A stretch of DNA of 64,000 nt, from positions 430,515,265 through 430,579,264 of the forward strand of contig NC_085138.1 of the NCBI RefSeq assembly GCF_035046485.1, written 5' to 3'. Below are positions 34,483 to 46,160 of this stretch, one piece after another; position 1 is the first letter of the stretch, and every line of letters starts with the position of its first letter. A program made the position numbers and the translations under genes. The notes below the pieces were generated by a model that saw nothing but the letters and a program-made list of their open reading frames with translations, was not told the origin of the DNA and searched no databases. The DNA comes from Aedes albopictus. Taxonomy: Eukaryota; Arthropoda; Insecta; Diptera; Culicidae.

Positions 34483-37400
34483 GCTCGAAGACAAGCTGTT
34501 TCCTTAGTATTTGTTATCGGAAATTCTTTCGAAAAATCTTTCCGCAAATATCTGGGAATTTTCTCCGCAAAAAGTTTCGAGATTCCTTCGGCAATTCCTT
34601 TCGGAATTGTTTTTTTATTTTTTTCTCCATTTTCTTTCGAAGCTCCTTCGGCAGTTTCTTTTAGAAATTTTGGAAATTGTTCAGGAATAATTTCGGCATT
34701 TATTTACGAACTGCTTTGAGAATTTTTCATCGGATTTTTTTTTGTGCAATTCTTTTTATAATTCATTTTGAAATTCCTTCAGTAATTAATTAAGAAATTT
34801 CGTCAGCAATTCTCTTTTGATTTTTTCAGCAACTACTAAGAAAACTCTTTCGAAAATGTTGTCAGCATTTGTTTTAAATTTCTTTTAAAAATTACTTCTG
34901 AAACCCTCTTGCAAGTTTTTTTTTCCAGAAATTTGCTTTAAAATTCCATTGTGAAATTTTTGAAAAATCTCTGGATATTCTTCTAGGAATTTCTTATAGA
35001 AATTCTTTCAGCAAATAGTTTGGTAGTAACTCGGCAATTTTCTAAAAAGTTCTATCGGCATTCTTTGTAAATTGTTGCTGCATGTTTTTAAATTTCAAGG
35101 AATTCATTTATAACTTACTTTGGAATTGGTTTCAGGAATTTCGCCGGAAATTCTTTTGGGAATTATCTCTTCAACTTCATAAGGAATTCGTTCGTTATTA
35201 TCTCTGGAAATTCTTCTGATAGTTCTTTTGATAAATCCACAAATTCAGTAAATATTAATGGAATTCCTTCGCCATATACTTTGTACTTTGTACAATTCTT
35301 CAGTCATTTCTTTGGAAATTCCTTTGAAAATTACTTCTGTCACTTTTTTGGGAGAGTCTTCGCAAACTTCTTTAAAAAATAATTTATCAAGTTTTGCAGT
35401 CATCCCGCCGTGATTGGATTTGGCAATTCTTGTGCATATTTCGTGGAAACTACTTCAATTTCTGTAGGATTTTTTCGGCAATTCCTTTAGAAAGTCATTC
35501 GGACAAGCTTCTGGAATTTTTCTCGGCAATTGATTTCAAAATTCCTTTGGCAATACCGGTGGGAGTGGGAATTTCTTGTTTTTTATGCTTCGGTAACTCC
35601 ATTGGAAATTCCTTCAGCACTTCTTTTGAGAGATCTGTAGGCAATTTCAGCATTTTCTCAAAAATATCTGTACACAATGCTGTACATGCTTTTATTATGA
35701 AAATTCTTTAAATAAATTTCATAACATGCGTTTTTTTTTGCTTGAATTTAATTGAAAATGTTAACAGAATTCCTTTGTAGCAATTGTTTCTAAACGTTTT
35801 TCGCCAACTGCAATTCGATCAGCACTTCTTTTCAACATTTTTTTTAAGAAAATCTATTCATTATTTTGTTCGTAAGGTTATCTAGTAATCCCATCTTATT
35901 ATTTTTTTTTCAGCAATAACTTTTTCTCAAGAGTTTTATTAACATTTCCAGTAATACTCTTCAAGCAATAATTCTAAGAATTCCGTTGACAAATCTCCAA
36001 AGAATTTCTTTAGAAATTACGACAGATACTTTTTTGGCAATTTCTCAAGAGCGTCCTGCTGTATATAATTTCTTTAGGTATTGTAGCTCTTTCTAAAGTG
36101 TTTGCAGGAACTACTAGGATAATTACTTAAGCAATATCTACGATCCCATGCAAAGGATATTGCGCAAATCTGGGCCCAGAATGTATGTACATTGTATATT
36201 AATGATCCATAAATCATTTGAAAGATCTAATATACACAAGAATAAGCTGTTATGGAACCCGAAAAGTTATTTAAAATGCTTTGGGATTTGAGTTGTTATT
36301 GATGTATTTCCAGTCATTCACCTAAACATCCCTCTACCTAGTCCGCCTGGAGGTCCTCCATCCAGCGATTCTGCCAGTAAAAGGAGTTAAGCCCAAGTTA
36401 CTTTTTAGAGATTCTTCCAAGACACATTTCTTCAAAAAACTCCATGAATTCGTCCAGAACTTTCTCTAACAAATGCTTCTGAAAATATTTCAGTTTTTAC
36501 ACCAGAGATTCTCCCAGACATCCTTTCTGGAATTTTAACAGAGATTTCTTCAGGAATACATCCAGAGATTTCACCAGGAGTTCCTTCAGGAGTTCTTCTA
36601 ATGATTCTACCAAACCTATGTCTAGAAGGTCCTTCAGAGGGCTTTTCCAAGATTTATTTCAAAAATTCAAATAATTTCCGAAGGAATCTGTAATACAGCT
36701 CTTGGATTCCTGGAAAACAACTGAACAGAGTCTTGGAACATTTCGAGAAGGAACTTCTGGAGCAATTTCCAAATGAGTTTTTGGAGAAACCTCTGGAGAA
36801 CGGCTTTGGAAAACCACTGGAGGAGGATTCCTGAAGGAATCTCTGAAGGTTTACTGAAGAATTCCTGTAGGTATCTCTGGAGTAACTACTGAAAACAATC
36901 AGAAAGATTTTCTGGAGCAATCTCTGGAGGTTTTCTTGCAAAAATCTCCAGAACAATTTCCTGAAGGAGATACCATAATTAATATATCATATACCATAAA
37001 TTCTAAGAGCTACATTTGGATTAATTTCTAGCCGCCGCAGTTTTCGAGAAACTTTCCGAGTAATCGCTATTGGAATACTTAGATTCTTTTTTAGACTAAT
37101 CTAAAGGCATCCAGGTTGTTTTTTTAAAGAGCTGCTGTAGAATTTTCTGCAGTCATTCCTGTAATTTCGAAATAAATCTATGGAGGCATCACTTTATGAG
37201 ACTCGGAAAGAATTTGAATGAATTCCTGAAAAAACTTCTGCAGCAATATATTAACGATTTCTTGTAAAAATTCTTCGAAGAATCTCCAGGTGAAATTTTC
37301 ACTCCAATCTTTGTATGAATTCTTGTGGGGTTCCAGGAAGAATCTTTAGACTACTTTCTAGAACAGTTTCTGATGCATTATAGGAATCTCTAGAAGACGT

Positions 37401-37578
37401 CATGAAGATATTTCTAAAAGAAACGGGGTGGAATTCTTGAAAGAATCTCTGAATGTATTCCTGGATTTTCTGGAGGTAATCCTGAAAATATCTACGAAGA
37501 AGCTCTGGGGGAATCCTGGAAGAATTTCTCGGAAGGAATTTGTGAACGAAATTCGTAAAGTGATTTCTAGGAAAACAT

Positions 37579-40500
37579 TTGAATAATTCATGCTTCAACG
37601 AATTGAACGCTTTGAAAATTTCTGCAAAAAATCCTAGAGGAATTTCTGGAGAAATTCGTGGGAATCAACCTCCATCTATCGACATCGCCTACGATCTCAC
37701 CAAGCACATTGACTGGGAGAAGTACGCAGAAGCAATTATCGACGGTGAACAATCGGTAGAAGTCCTTCCACCGCGGGAAGAGTATCAGTTTCTATCAGAA
37801 CTGATCATCAGTAGTGCGCGTCAGGCACAACGTCGACCAGTGCCAGGTCCGTCGGTTCGCAGGAAACCCCCCAATCCGTGGTGGGATAGTGAGTGTACAG
37901 AAATATATCGCGAGAAATCCGCGGCGTTCAAAGAGTTTCGGAAACGCGGTTCGGTCGAAAACTTCAAGCGGTTCGCTTCCCTTGAAAGCAAGTTCAAGAA
38001 CTTGATCAAGGCGAAGAAAAGCGGTTACTGGCGTCGGTTCGTCGAGGGTTTGTCGCGCGAGACTTCGATGAGAACTCTTTGGAACGTCGGTAGAAGAATG
38101 CGTAACGCGTCGTCGGTCAACGAGGATCGAGAAAGCTCTCCTCGATGGATCCTCAAGTTCGCAAAAAAAGTTTGTCCAGATTCCGTGCCCGTGGAGCGAA
38201 TAATTCGTGATGTTTCCGACGATAGGGACGACATGGATAGGCCGTTTTCAATGATTGAATTCTCACTTGCTCTTCTTTCATGTAACAATTCCGCTCCAGG
38301 AATGGATCGAATCAAGTTCAACTTGCTTAAAAACCTCCCCGACGTCGCTAAGAGGCGCTTGTTGAACTTGTTCAATCAGTTCCTGGATAACAACATCGTT
38401 CCGGATGATTGGAGACAAGTGAGGGTGATAGCTGTTCAAAAACCCGGGAAACCCGCGTCGGATCATAATTCGTACCGTCCAATCGCGATGTTGTCTTGTC
38501 TACGGAAGCTGTTGGAGAAGATGATTCTCTTTCGACTGGACAAATGGGTTGAATCGAATGGCATGTTGTCAGACACACAGTTTGGTTTCCGCAGAGGCAA
38601 AGGTACGAACGACTGTCTTGCGTTGCTTTCTTCAGAAATTCAGCTTGCCTTTGCTCAAAAGCAGCAAATGGGCTCAGTGTTTTTGGATATTAAGGGTGCT
38701 TTTGATTCAGTTTGTGTCGATGTTCTTTCCGACAAACTACACGACTGTGGCCTTTCCCCAATTCTTAACAACTTTTTGTATAATTTGCTGTTTGAGAAGC
38801 AGATGAGTTTCGCTCATGGTGACTTGACAGTTTCACGAATTAGCTACATGGGCCTCCCCCAGGGTTCATGTCTAAGCCCCCTTCTTTACAACTTTTATGT
38901 TAGAGACATAGATGATTGTCTCATGGAAAACTGCACGTTAAGGCAGCTTGCGGATGACTGTGTTGTCTCTGTAACGGGATCAATAGCAGTCGATCTGCAA
39001 GGACCACTACAGGATACTTTGGACAATTTGTCTACTTGGGCTCTCAAGCTGGGTATCGAGTTCTCTCCGGAGAAAACTGAGATGGTAGTCTTTTCTAAAA
39101 AACACAAACCGGCAAAGTTTCCGCTCGTTCTGATGGGTAAGACAATCACTCATAGCATGTCTTCACAATACCTCGGCGTCTGGTTCGACTCCAAATGCAC
39201 CTGGGGGAAGCACATTGTGTATCTGATACAGAAATGCCAAAAACGAATCAACTTTATGCGAACTATTACCGGAACATGGTGGGGAGCACACCCGGAAGAT
39301 CTGATCAGGCTGTACCAAACAACCATTCTATCGGTTTTAGAATACGGTAGCTTCTGTTTTCTATCCGCGGCGAAAACACACTTGCTGAAGCTTCAACGGG
39401 TTCAGTACCGTTGCCTTCGGATCGCGTTAGGTTGCATGAACTCGACTCACACAATGAGTTTAGAGGTACTTGCTGGTGTACAGCCTCTGACAGACCGCTT
39501 TGCGGAGTTGTCGTTCCGGTTCCTCATCCGATGCGAGGTTGTGAATCCGTTGGTCATAGAAAACTTCGAAAAGCTGCTCGAACAGAATCCCCAAACTCGT
39601 TTTATGAGTGTGTACTACTGGTACATGACGCTGGAGGTAAGCCCATCTCCGGTTAACACCAATCGTGACAACTTCTCAGACTTCGACAGCTCCTCTGTGG
39701 ATTTTGATCTCTCTATGAAGGATGAGATCACCGGTATACCGGAATCTTTTCGTTCCATAGGTATTCCACAAATTTTTGCAAGTAAGTTCGGGCATGTTAG
39801 CGGGGCCAGACAGTTCTTCACAGATGGTTCCAAAACCGATGATTCGACTGGATTCGGTGTCTACAACGAATTTCATAGCGCCACCTTTATGCTTCAAAAG
39901 CCATGTTCGGTATATATTGCTGAGCTAGCGGCTATATACTACACCTTAGAGTACATTCGCACTCTCCCACCTGAGCACTACTTCATTTTTACCGACAGTC
40001 TAAGCTCTCTGGAGGCTGTTCGGTCAATGAAACCGATGAAGCACTCAGCGTACTTCCTGAAAGGAATACGCCAAGTCTTGAGTGCTTTGTCCAAACGCTC
40101 ATACATCATCACCATAGCTTGGGTCCCTTCACATTGCTCAATTCCGGGCAATGAGAAAGCGGACTCTCTGGCTAAGGTGGGCGCTAGCGAAGGCGATATT
40201 TATGAGCGTCAAATCGCCTTCGACGAATTTTTTGAATTGGCCCGTCAGGAGACCTTGATCAGCTGGCAACACAAATGGAGAGATGGAGAGATGGGTAGAT
40301 GGTTGCACTCCATCATTCCACAGGTGTCGAAGAAGCCATGGTTCAAAGGGTTGGATTTGAGCCGCGATTTCATTCGTGTAATGTGTCGGTTGATGTCCAA
40401 CCACTATTTGTTGAACGCACATACCTTCCGTGTTGGGCTCTCAGAAAGCAATCTCTGTGTCTGTGGTGTGGCTTACCAGGATATCGAACATGTCGTGTGG

Positions 40501-40659
40501 GGATGCAATGAGTATCGTGAGGTCAGATCTGAGCTACATGAAATTCTCCGGGTCCGAGGAAAACAACAGAAACCCGTTAGAGAAGTGTTGGCAGGACTTG
40601 ATTTGGAATACATGAACCTGATTTACCAGTTTTTGAAACGTGTTGATGTCAGAGTTTGA
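37579..40659 (+). CDS. LINE reverse transcriptase / RNase H polyprotein (ORF2), 5'-truncated, frame intact
   Basis: A 1026-codon open frame. The first ~29 codons are AATTCC-array sequence; element coding begins near residue 30 (PPSIDIAYDLTKHIDW), so the ATG is probably fortuitous. The endonuclease is lost. RT: finger block NSAPGMDRIKF, PGKPASDHNSYRPIAMLSC, motif A FLDIKGAFDS (Asp about 370), motif B GLPQGSCLSPLLYN (425-438), motif C LADD (459-460). RNase H: FTDGSK (Asp 749), IAELAA (Glu 782), FTDSLSS (Asp 806), WVPSHC (His 852) and NEKADSLAK (Asp 862), all catalytic residues present. A C-x-C-x8-H-x4-C finger follows at 960-976. RT plus RNase H points to the I/MosquI-like group; Loa-type is the alternative. 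No internal stop, so this is a recent insertion. Confidence 0.93.
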   Translation: MNNSCFNELNALKISAKNPRGISGEIRGNQPPSIDIAYDLTKHIDWEKYAEAIIDGEQSVEVLPPREEYQFLSELIISSARQAQRRPVPGPSVRRKPPNPWWDSECTEIYREKSAAFKEFRKRGSVENFKRFASLESKFKNLIKAKKSGYWRRFVEGLSRETSMRTLWNVGRRMRNASSVNEDRESSPRWILKFAKKVCPDSVPVERIIRDVSDDRDDMDRPFSMIEFSLALLSCNNSAPGMDRIKFNLLKNLPDVAKRRLLNLFNQFLDNNIVPDDWRQVRVIAVQKPGKPASDHNSYRPIAMLSCLRKLLEKMILFRLDKWVESNGMLSDTQFGFRRGKGTNDCLALLSSEIQLAFAQKQQMGSVFLDIKGAFDSVCVDVLSDKLHDCGLSPILNNFLYNLLFEKQMSFAHGDLTVSRISYMGLPQGSCLSPLLYNFYVRDIDDCLMENCTLRQLADDCVVSVTGSIAVDLQGPLQDTLDNLSTWALKLGIEFSPEKTEMVVFSKKHKPAKFPLVLMGKTITHSMSSQYLGVWFDSKCTWGKHIVYLIQKCQKRINFMRTITGTWWGAHPEDLIRLYQTTILSVLEYGSFCFLSAAKTHLLKLQRVQYRCLRIALGCMNSTHTMSLEVLAGVQPLTDRFAELSFRFLIRCEVVNPLVIENFEKLLEQNPQTRFMSVYYWYMTLEVSPSPVNTNRDNFSDFDSSSVDFDLSMKDEITGIPESFRSIGIPQIFASKFGHVSGARQFFTDGSKTDDSTGFGVYNEFHSATFMLQKPCSVYIAELAAIYYTLEYIRTLPPEHYFIFTDSLSSLEAVRSMKPMKHSAYFLKGIRQVLSALSKRSYIITIAWVPSHCSIPGNEKADSLAKVGASEGDIYERQIAFDEFFELARQETLISWQHKWRDGEMGRWLHSIIPQVSKKPWFKGLDLSRDFIRVMCRLMSNHYLLNAHTFRVGLSESNLCVCGVAYQDIEHVVWGCNEYREVRSELHEILRVRGKQQKPVREVLAGLDLEYMNLIYQFLKRVDVRV

Positions 40660-41072
40660 TGTAGTACGTTCCTTGTTTTCGTTGTCCGCCTTTTGGTTTT
40701 GTTGTTCGCCCCTGTCTGTCGTCACCCCCTTCCGTTTGTCCTCTTCTTGTCGTTTTCTACCGATAAAGTCCTTTCTTTTTGGTTCCGTTACAGATATGGA
40801 CAATTTGTCCCATCAAAGTTTTAGTATAAGTTAGCAAATAATTTAGTTTTAAACCCATAAATCCGTCCTTCCCATTTTTTTTTTTCTTCAATCCTTAACC
40901 TCGAAACAGCCGCGAGTACTTCGGCTTCCCAAACTAACATAGTTTTAAGGCAGTAATAAATTGTAAAATGTATAACCATTGTAAAAAAAAACAAAAGATT
41001 TCGGCTCAGTTATGCCCATGTGGCGCCCGAGCCTTCCAAATAAACGAATAAGTAAAAAAAAAAAAAAAAGTA
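37666..41072 (+). mobile_element. 5'-truncated RT/RNase H LINE insertion with poly(A) tail
   Basis: The left boundary is the switch from array units to coding sequence near 37666. After the stop at 40657-40659 about 400 bp of 3' UTR follows, including AATAAA near 40963 and a terminal AATAAACGAATAAG followed by an A-run ending near 41072. No convincing target duplication is visible between the two flanks, because both lie in low-complexity array DNA. Confidence 0.85.
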
Positions 41073-41590
41073 ACATTTCTATGACCAATTAATCTTGTAG
41101 AGGATTTCAGAACCGTGATAAAACCTAATCCCTTTTATTTTGATGTTATGATGGTTCTTAGAACCTCTTGCAAGTTATTTGACTAAAACATGTTACTTGG
41201 CAAGGACTCCGTGTTTTAATAACAGAAGGAATATTTGGAGGATGACCTCATGACGATTTTTCGGTGAAAACTCTTGATAACTTTCTGAAGAAATCACTAG
41301 AAGTTTTTTTTTTGAAGAAAAATCTGTAGGAATTGTTAAATGTCGGAAGAGATCTATTGAGAAATTCCTAGAAACAAAGCTCTGAAGGAATTGATGGAGG
41401 GATCTCTGCAGAACCTTTTACAGGATTCTTCGATGTAACTCCAAAAAAAAAACTTTTAACAGAACTCAGGGAGGTATGGAGGAATTATTAAATGTGCTGC
41501 TGGAGAATTTAAATAAGTGGAATAAAAAAACTCTCAATACTTACTTCATATAGTGCCAAAAATTGTTGTTCGATTGTGTGATTTGTTCGT
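41073..41590. repeat. Continuation of degenerate GGAA/TTCC array, then spacer
   Basis: Phrases such as TAGAAACAAAGCTCTGAAGG and GGAGGGATCTCTGCAG resemble the array left of the LINE, consistent with the LINE having inserted into it. Confidence 0.5.
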
Positions 41591-42364
41591 ATGCTCGTCG
41601 GAATGAATGATTTTGTTTTCCCTTTTTGTTCTACACATTTTCGCTTGCTCTTGTTTGTTTCGTTTTTTTTTTTCATTTGTTATGGATTGCTGATGAAATT
41701 TTGCCATTCCTCTTCTGTTTCGTTTTTCACCTCGTTCCGTTGGTTTATCTTCTTCGATTTACTGTGCGTTTCAAATGACTCTTGCTTCACGTTTTACGTT
41801 TTACTCTGCTCCAGCTGCCCAACACTGCATAGTTGCGGTCTCTTTTTCCTGCTCGTTGAACGTGAAACAAGTTGCATCGTCGATGTTATTTGCTGTTGAT
41901 ACTGCTGCTGCTGCTGCTGCTGCTGCTGTGAGTGTGATGTTACAAGTTGAGAAGATAAGTTCCACAAGCGTTTTTGCGTGATGTGATTCGTGATCTTGAT
42001 ATGCTCTGCTTTGTGCTCCTTCGCTTGATCTTCCTGTCGCGCTGCTGCTATCTCAGTTGGCTTGTTCTCGGAGATGTTGTTCCTTCATTCCTGATGTTTC
42101 TGTTGTTCCGCTGCATGTTGTTGTTGTTGTTTAACCGTTGAGTTGTTTCCTTTCCTCTGTTACTGCTGCTGCTGTTGCTGTTGCTGTTGTTGCCGTTTGC
42201 CATCAGTTTCGTGCTCTAGTAGATAGTTCCATTGATTCTCGGTGATTCTTTAATTTTGGTTAGATTGTTTTCATTTTTGTTGCTCTATGTGTTTCCTGTC
42301 TAGCTCTAGACAAACCACTCATCTTTCTGTGAGGTTTGCTGCGATAAATCCGGACCTAATTGTC
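41591..42364 (-). other. Candidate 3' UTR of the CUB/LDLa gene, CAG/CAA-repeat rich
   Basis: On the minus strand this follows the TAA of the candidate terminal exon. It contains CAG runs (41900-41928 and about 42160-42195) and CAA runs typical of long insect UTRs. There is no canonical AATAAA on the minus strand within it, so the cleavage site is unknown. Confidence 0.3.
41900..41928. repeat. (CTG)n microsatellite
   Basis: Nine or more CTG units in a row; a second imperfect CTG/TTG tract is at about 42160-42195 and a TTG tract at 42750-42770. Confidence 0.9.
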
Positions 42365-42429
42365 TTAATTTGCCAGGCACCAAATGGGACGGACTTTGGC
42401 CATCAATTTGTGTGGAATGCGGAGGTACC
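42365..42429 (-). CDS. Candidate terminal exon of the CUB/LDLa membrane protein gene
   Basis: The minus strand has a strong polypyrimidine tract (CTCTCCCCCCACGCTTCCCA) and CAG just before 42429. Spliced after the exon at 42541-42654 (phase 1), the frame reads GYLRIPHKLMAKVRPIWCLA, one more residue, then TAA at 42365-42367. Phase and splice signals agree, but the exon is short and I cannot test conservation. It could be one of alternative 3' ends. Confidence 0.35.
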
Positions 42430-42540
42430 CTGTGGGAAGCGTGGGGGGAGAGATAATTACAGAAAAAAAACATTGGTCAGTGGGGTGGACTAATTAGAAG
42501 ATTACTTGAGGGGTTTTTTTCTTCGAACCGAAGCTCTTAC

Positions 42541-42654
42541 CTAATGGTCCCGCAGGGTGATGCAAGTTTCCCGAAGCAGGTAGCGTTGTTGTTTCCCGCG
42601 GCAGTGTTCCGTGCAGATGCTTCGATGAACCGTTCGATTCTATCATCTGATTCA
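42541..42654 (-). CDS. Candidate cytoplasmic-tail exon of the CUB/LDLa membrane protein gene
   Basis: The minus strand shows an acceptor (CACCAACAG before 42654) preceded by about 270 nt without any AG, then a 114-bp exon ending in donor GTAAGA at 42540. In the phase left by the transmembrane exon (one base, T) it reads L-NQMIESNGSSKHLHGTLPRE, then TTTLPASGNLHHPAGPLG. The codon use is GC-balanced, unlike neighbouring AT-rich DNA. It would be a polar, Ser/Thr/Pro-rich cytoplasmic segment. The link to the exons at 57 kb across about 13.9 kb is inferred from phase and strand only. Confidence 0.42.
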
Positions 42655-42659
42655 CTGTT

Positions 42660-44325
42660 GGTGATTGTCGTCGGTACAGTTCGAATTTTGATTGTGAAAA
42701 TGGATGATTTTTTGATGATAGCAGTTCATACAAAGCACACGTGTTTTTGATGTTGTTGTTGTTGTTGTTGGAGGTTGTGTTCGGTGTTTGGCAGGAAGTT
42801 TTTGGCAGTTTATTTATTTTGTTTGCATTGAACCATATAACGGATGATGGATGGATGGATGGAACCGAAACAAAAACGGAACCAAGAGAAGAAACAAAGA
42901 AAAGTTTAAGTAAATCAAATTGTTACATGATTGATCGCTTATTGGTAATATATTGAGGGAGAGAGAAGAAAAAAGCGACGTGGGTTGTCTTTCGTTGAAT
43001 AAGGGGTTATTGAAGGAGGTCATACATTATTCGCGGGATGTAGAGATCACGATGGCACAGTTATGGTGAGGAAGTGTGAGCTTTACTTATTGATTGAACC
43101 ATTAGATTAGCTTCATCAGTATACTCGTACTACTTTTTACGTCCGCGTAGCTTACTGCAATATTTCAAGGGCCATCAAATGGTATACAAAGATTATTTGA
43201 CCAATTCATTGTTTAATTTTCTTTGCAATTCTTTGTTTTGCAATGGGAAACAAATTCAGTGGGGTTTACTTCATCATATGCGATGAAAAATAGCGCTAAC
43301 CAATAAATTCCACTTTCTAATTTTACTCCACTTACGCCTTCACAATTTCTCTCGTTTTATGGATGCCAAAAGATACCGCACCAAAGCAGCAAGTCGAATT
43401 GTTCTTCATCATCGTTCAATTTTCACTTCGCCAGGCTCACATGTTGAACCAACCTTTAATTCACGTCCCACAAAAGCTCTGTAGCACTTCAAAGTTGGGT
43501 TTCATTGCTGCAAAACACACCAAAAACTGTTCAATTATTTAAATAAATCACAATTTACCCGTCGGTATAATGTAAACAACATGTTGTCTTCGTCTGGCAA
43601 GAAAATGTGTGCGTGGATGTTTTGCATACGAAACATCGCATTTCACAACCACAGAGAAAGATTTCTTCATTGCACTGGCATGGTCGGCATTGAGTTGTCC
43701 AAAAAATGTCCCACGAAACCTAATGCAAGCCTATCCATATACGTGAGAACTAAAGATGTTTACAAAGTTGTTACAGATAGATTAACACGGGAAATCTGAA
43801 CACAAACCACTACCACACAGGAATTTGGATTGGTCAATTCCAAAGATACATACACCTCAATTTAAAAGTGTTTCTGCTCAAACGTTCTTTGAGCACAATG
43901 TTTATTTTTGATTGCGAAGAATTTGACCGAATTTTCAAATAAATATTTATGGTCAAATAATGATTTTTGACCATCATCATCATCATCAATGATTTTGGCC
44001 ACGTAGAAGGTGTGCCGGGAATTGAATTCAGGTTGTGTTTGGAATAGACGTGGAATAGACGAAAACAGAATTCGAGGGACAATTATTCAATCTTATTATT
44101 TTAAAGAAATTATAATTCTTTCACAATATTTTTTACATGATATGGAAGCCAATTTATTGATTAGTAACTGATACCACATTGGACATGAATTTTATTTCCC
44201 TTAAATTCCATTTTCCAATAAAAAATAGAACATTTATATCGGATGTCTGGAACCCAAATGTTAAACGCATCCTTGAGTAGCCTCTTCCTAATGTTGACCA
44301 ATTCTCGCAAAAAAGGACATGGTGT
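42660..44325. other. Non-coding, probable intron
   Basis: Contains TTG repeats, GGAT repeats (42844-42862) and a CAT repeat (43970-43987). The frames at 43581-43799 and 44161-44454 have no recognisable domain. If the exon chain is right this is intron sequence of the minus-strand gene. Confidence 0.4.
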
Positions 44326-44329
44326 ATCA

Positions 44330-44960
44330 GGGATACAGCCCCTGGAACACCATTGAATCCTCATAAAAACCCCTGAAACGCCGAAACATTTCCGAAACTG
44401 CATGAAACGCCGCTGAAACCCCATGAAAACCCTTAAAACGCCCTTGGAACTCACTTCAGCATCCTGGAACGTCCCTGAAACTCCTTGGAACTCCCCTGAA
44501 AATCACTGGAACGATCCTGGAACGATCCTGGAACGTCCCTGAAACCCCTAGAACCCCCTGGAACGCCCCCAGGATCCCTCAAACACTCTGAAACCATCAG
44601 GAAAAACCCGTGGAATGCACGTAGCACCCCACGAAACTCACTGGAACGCCCCTGAAATCTTTTGAAATCCCGTTGGAATACTCTGGAACCCTAGGACTTC
44701 CTGAGCCCCCTGGAATCCTCTGGAATACCTTTGGAACGCTCCTGGGACCTCCTCAAATCACTCAGAACGCCCCTGAACCCTCTTAAAAATCCCTGGAACG
44801 CTCCTGAAACCTCCTGAAACTTGCTGGATCACCCTGAAATGCCCTTGATTTCCGTTAAAACCCCTGGACCGCTCATGAAACTCCCTGAAACCCACTGGAA
44901 CACACTCGCACGACCCTAAAACCCCATGGAACACCCTGGGATATTCCTTAACCCTTTGGA
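44330..44960. repeat. Degenerate array of CCCTGGAACGCC / CCTGAAACC units
   Basis: About 20-22-bp phrases such as CTGGAACGCCCCTGAAA repeat throughout. The unit is different from the AATTCC arrays. A related patch lies at 56030-56285. Confidence 0.85.
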
Positions 44961-45299
44961 GCCGCAGGGGTTATATATGACCCTAACATAGAAACGGCTG
45001 TATAAATTCACATAATGAATAAAACAGAATACTGTCTTCGGCAGAGTTGTTGCAAGTTGAGGCCTCTATTGAGGAAAAATGTGGACATTTGTATTTGAGA
45101 CTTAACTGACAACCTAGAACGTCCTGAACACCATGAATTTTGTAGAAACGAAATAAATGACATATATACCAGTTGTTAATAGCTAAATTTGGATAATGTG
45201 TTACGTTCATATGCATTCATTGAATCTTCGTTTAGAATATCAAAATGTGTTTTATATTCTGGGATGTTGTAGGTATTTCAAACTGTCCTGTAGTACAGC

Positions 45300-46115
45300 C
45301 CTTCAAACTAACAAGAATAACTTTAGGTGTTTTCGTCATAAATAATTGCATTACATAATCTAATGGAATTCGTGAAGATCTTGAAATCTAAAATGTCATT
45401 TATAGACACTATAGGTATATATCAGGTCTGCCTTGGAGTTCAGAACTTCAGGTCTGAACTCGTAACAGAAGCCATATCTGTTATTGTGAGTAACGCTGCA
45501 TAATGAATCGCGGTTACTGGACCAACCTGAAGTTTACTATGAATTATTATGAACCTTTGACATTCAGGGTCGTCTAAACTTTTCTATAATAAAGTCCATC
45601 AAATCTACAAGAAAAATTTCGCCATAAATAATAGCATTGCATAATCTGATGGGATCTGTCAAGCTCTTGACATCTCAAATGTCATTTAGAGATACTATAG
45701 GTGTATTTCAGGTTAACAAACTACCTTGGAGTTCAGAACTTCAGGTCTACATTCGTAACAGCAGCCATATCTGCTATACTGAGTAATGCTGCATATTTAA
45801 CCATGGGAATTGGACCAATCTGAAGTCTACTAAGTATCAAGTCTTGATGTTATTATAAACCTTCGGGACATTCAGGGTCGTTCAAACTGTCCTATAATGA
45901 AGTTCTTCAAGTCTACAAGAATAACTATATTCCAGGTCAGCCAAACTATCTTGGAGTTCAGAGCTTCAGGTCTACACTCGTAACAGTAGCCGTATCTGAT
46001 ATTCTAAGTAACGTTGCCTAATCAATCGCGGTTACTGGACCAACCTGAAGTCTACTATGCATAATTATGAACCTGAAGTTTAACTCTTGACAGTAACAGT
46101 AGTTATTCTCACAGT
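45300..46115. repeat. Tandem repeat with long unit (about 225-290 bp), three copies
   Basis: GGAGTTCAGAACTTCAGGTCT (or near variant) occurs at about 45436, 45728 and 45954, each followed by CTCGTAACAG.AGCC.TATCTG and a GGACCAA.CTGAAG block. Copies differ by deletions. Confidence 0.8.
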
Positions 46116-46160
46116 GAACTGTACCATTACACATTAGCATGGGACACAAAAAGACATTTT

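Larger units (their letters stand above)
30955..37665. repeat. Long degenerate array of AATTCCTTT/AATTTCTTC-type units
   Basis: Over about 6.7 kb the sequence repeats 12-30-bp phrases such as GGAAATTCCTTTGGCAATTT and AATTTCTTCGG, changing after about 36300 to TCTCCAGAA/GGAATCTCTGGAG phrases. The array is interrupted by three inverted-repeat elements (31620-31950, 32324-33242, 33964-34482). All ORFs in it are periodic translations in Phe, Ser, Asn, Gly or Lys, Glu and are not genes. Its right end abuts the LINE at 37666. Confidence 0.85.

Noticed and set aside
34062..34719. ORFs of 124 and 148 codons
   Set aside because: Translations of the hAT MITE and array sequence; no codon bias or domain.
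44161..44454. 97-codon minus ORF
   Set aside because: Half of it is array sequence; no conserved motif.
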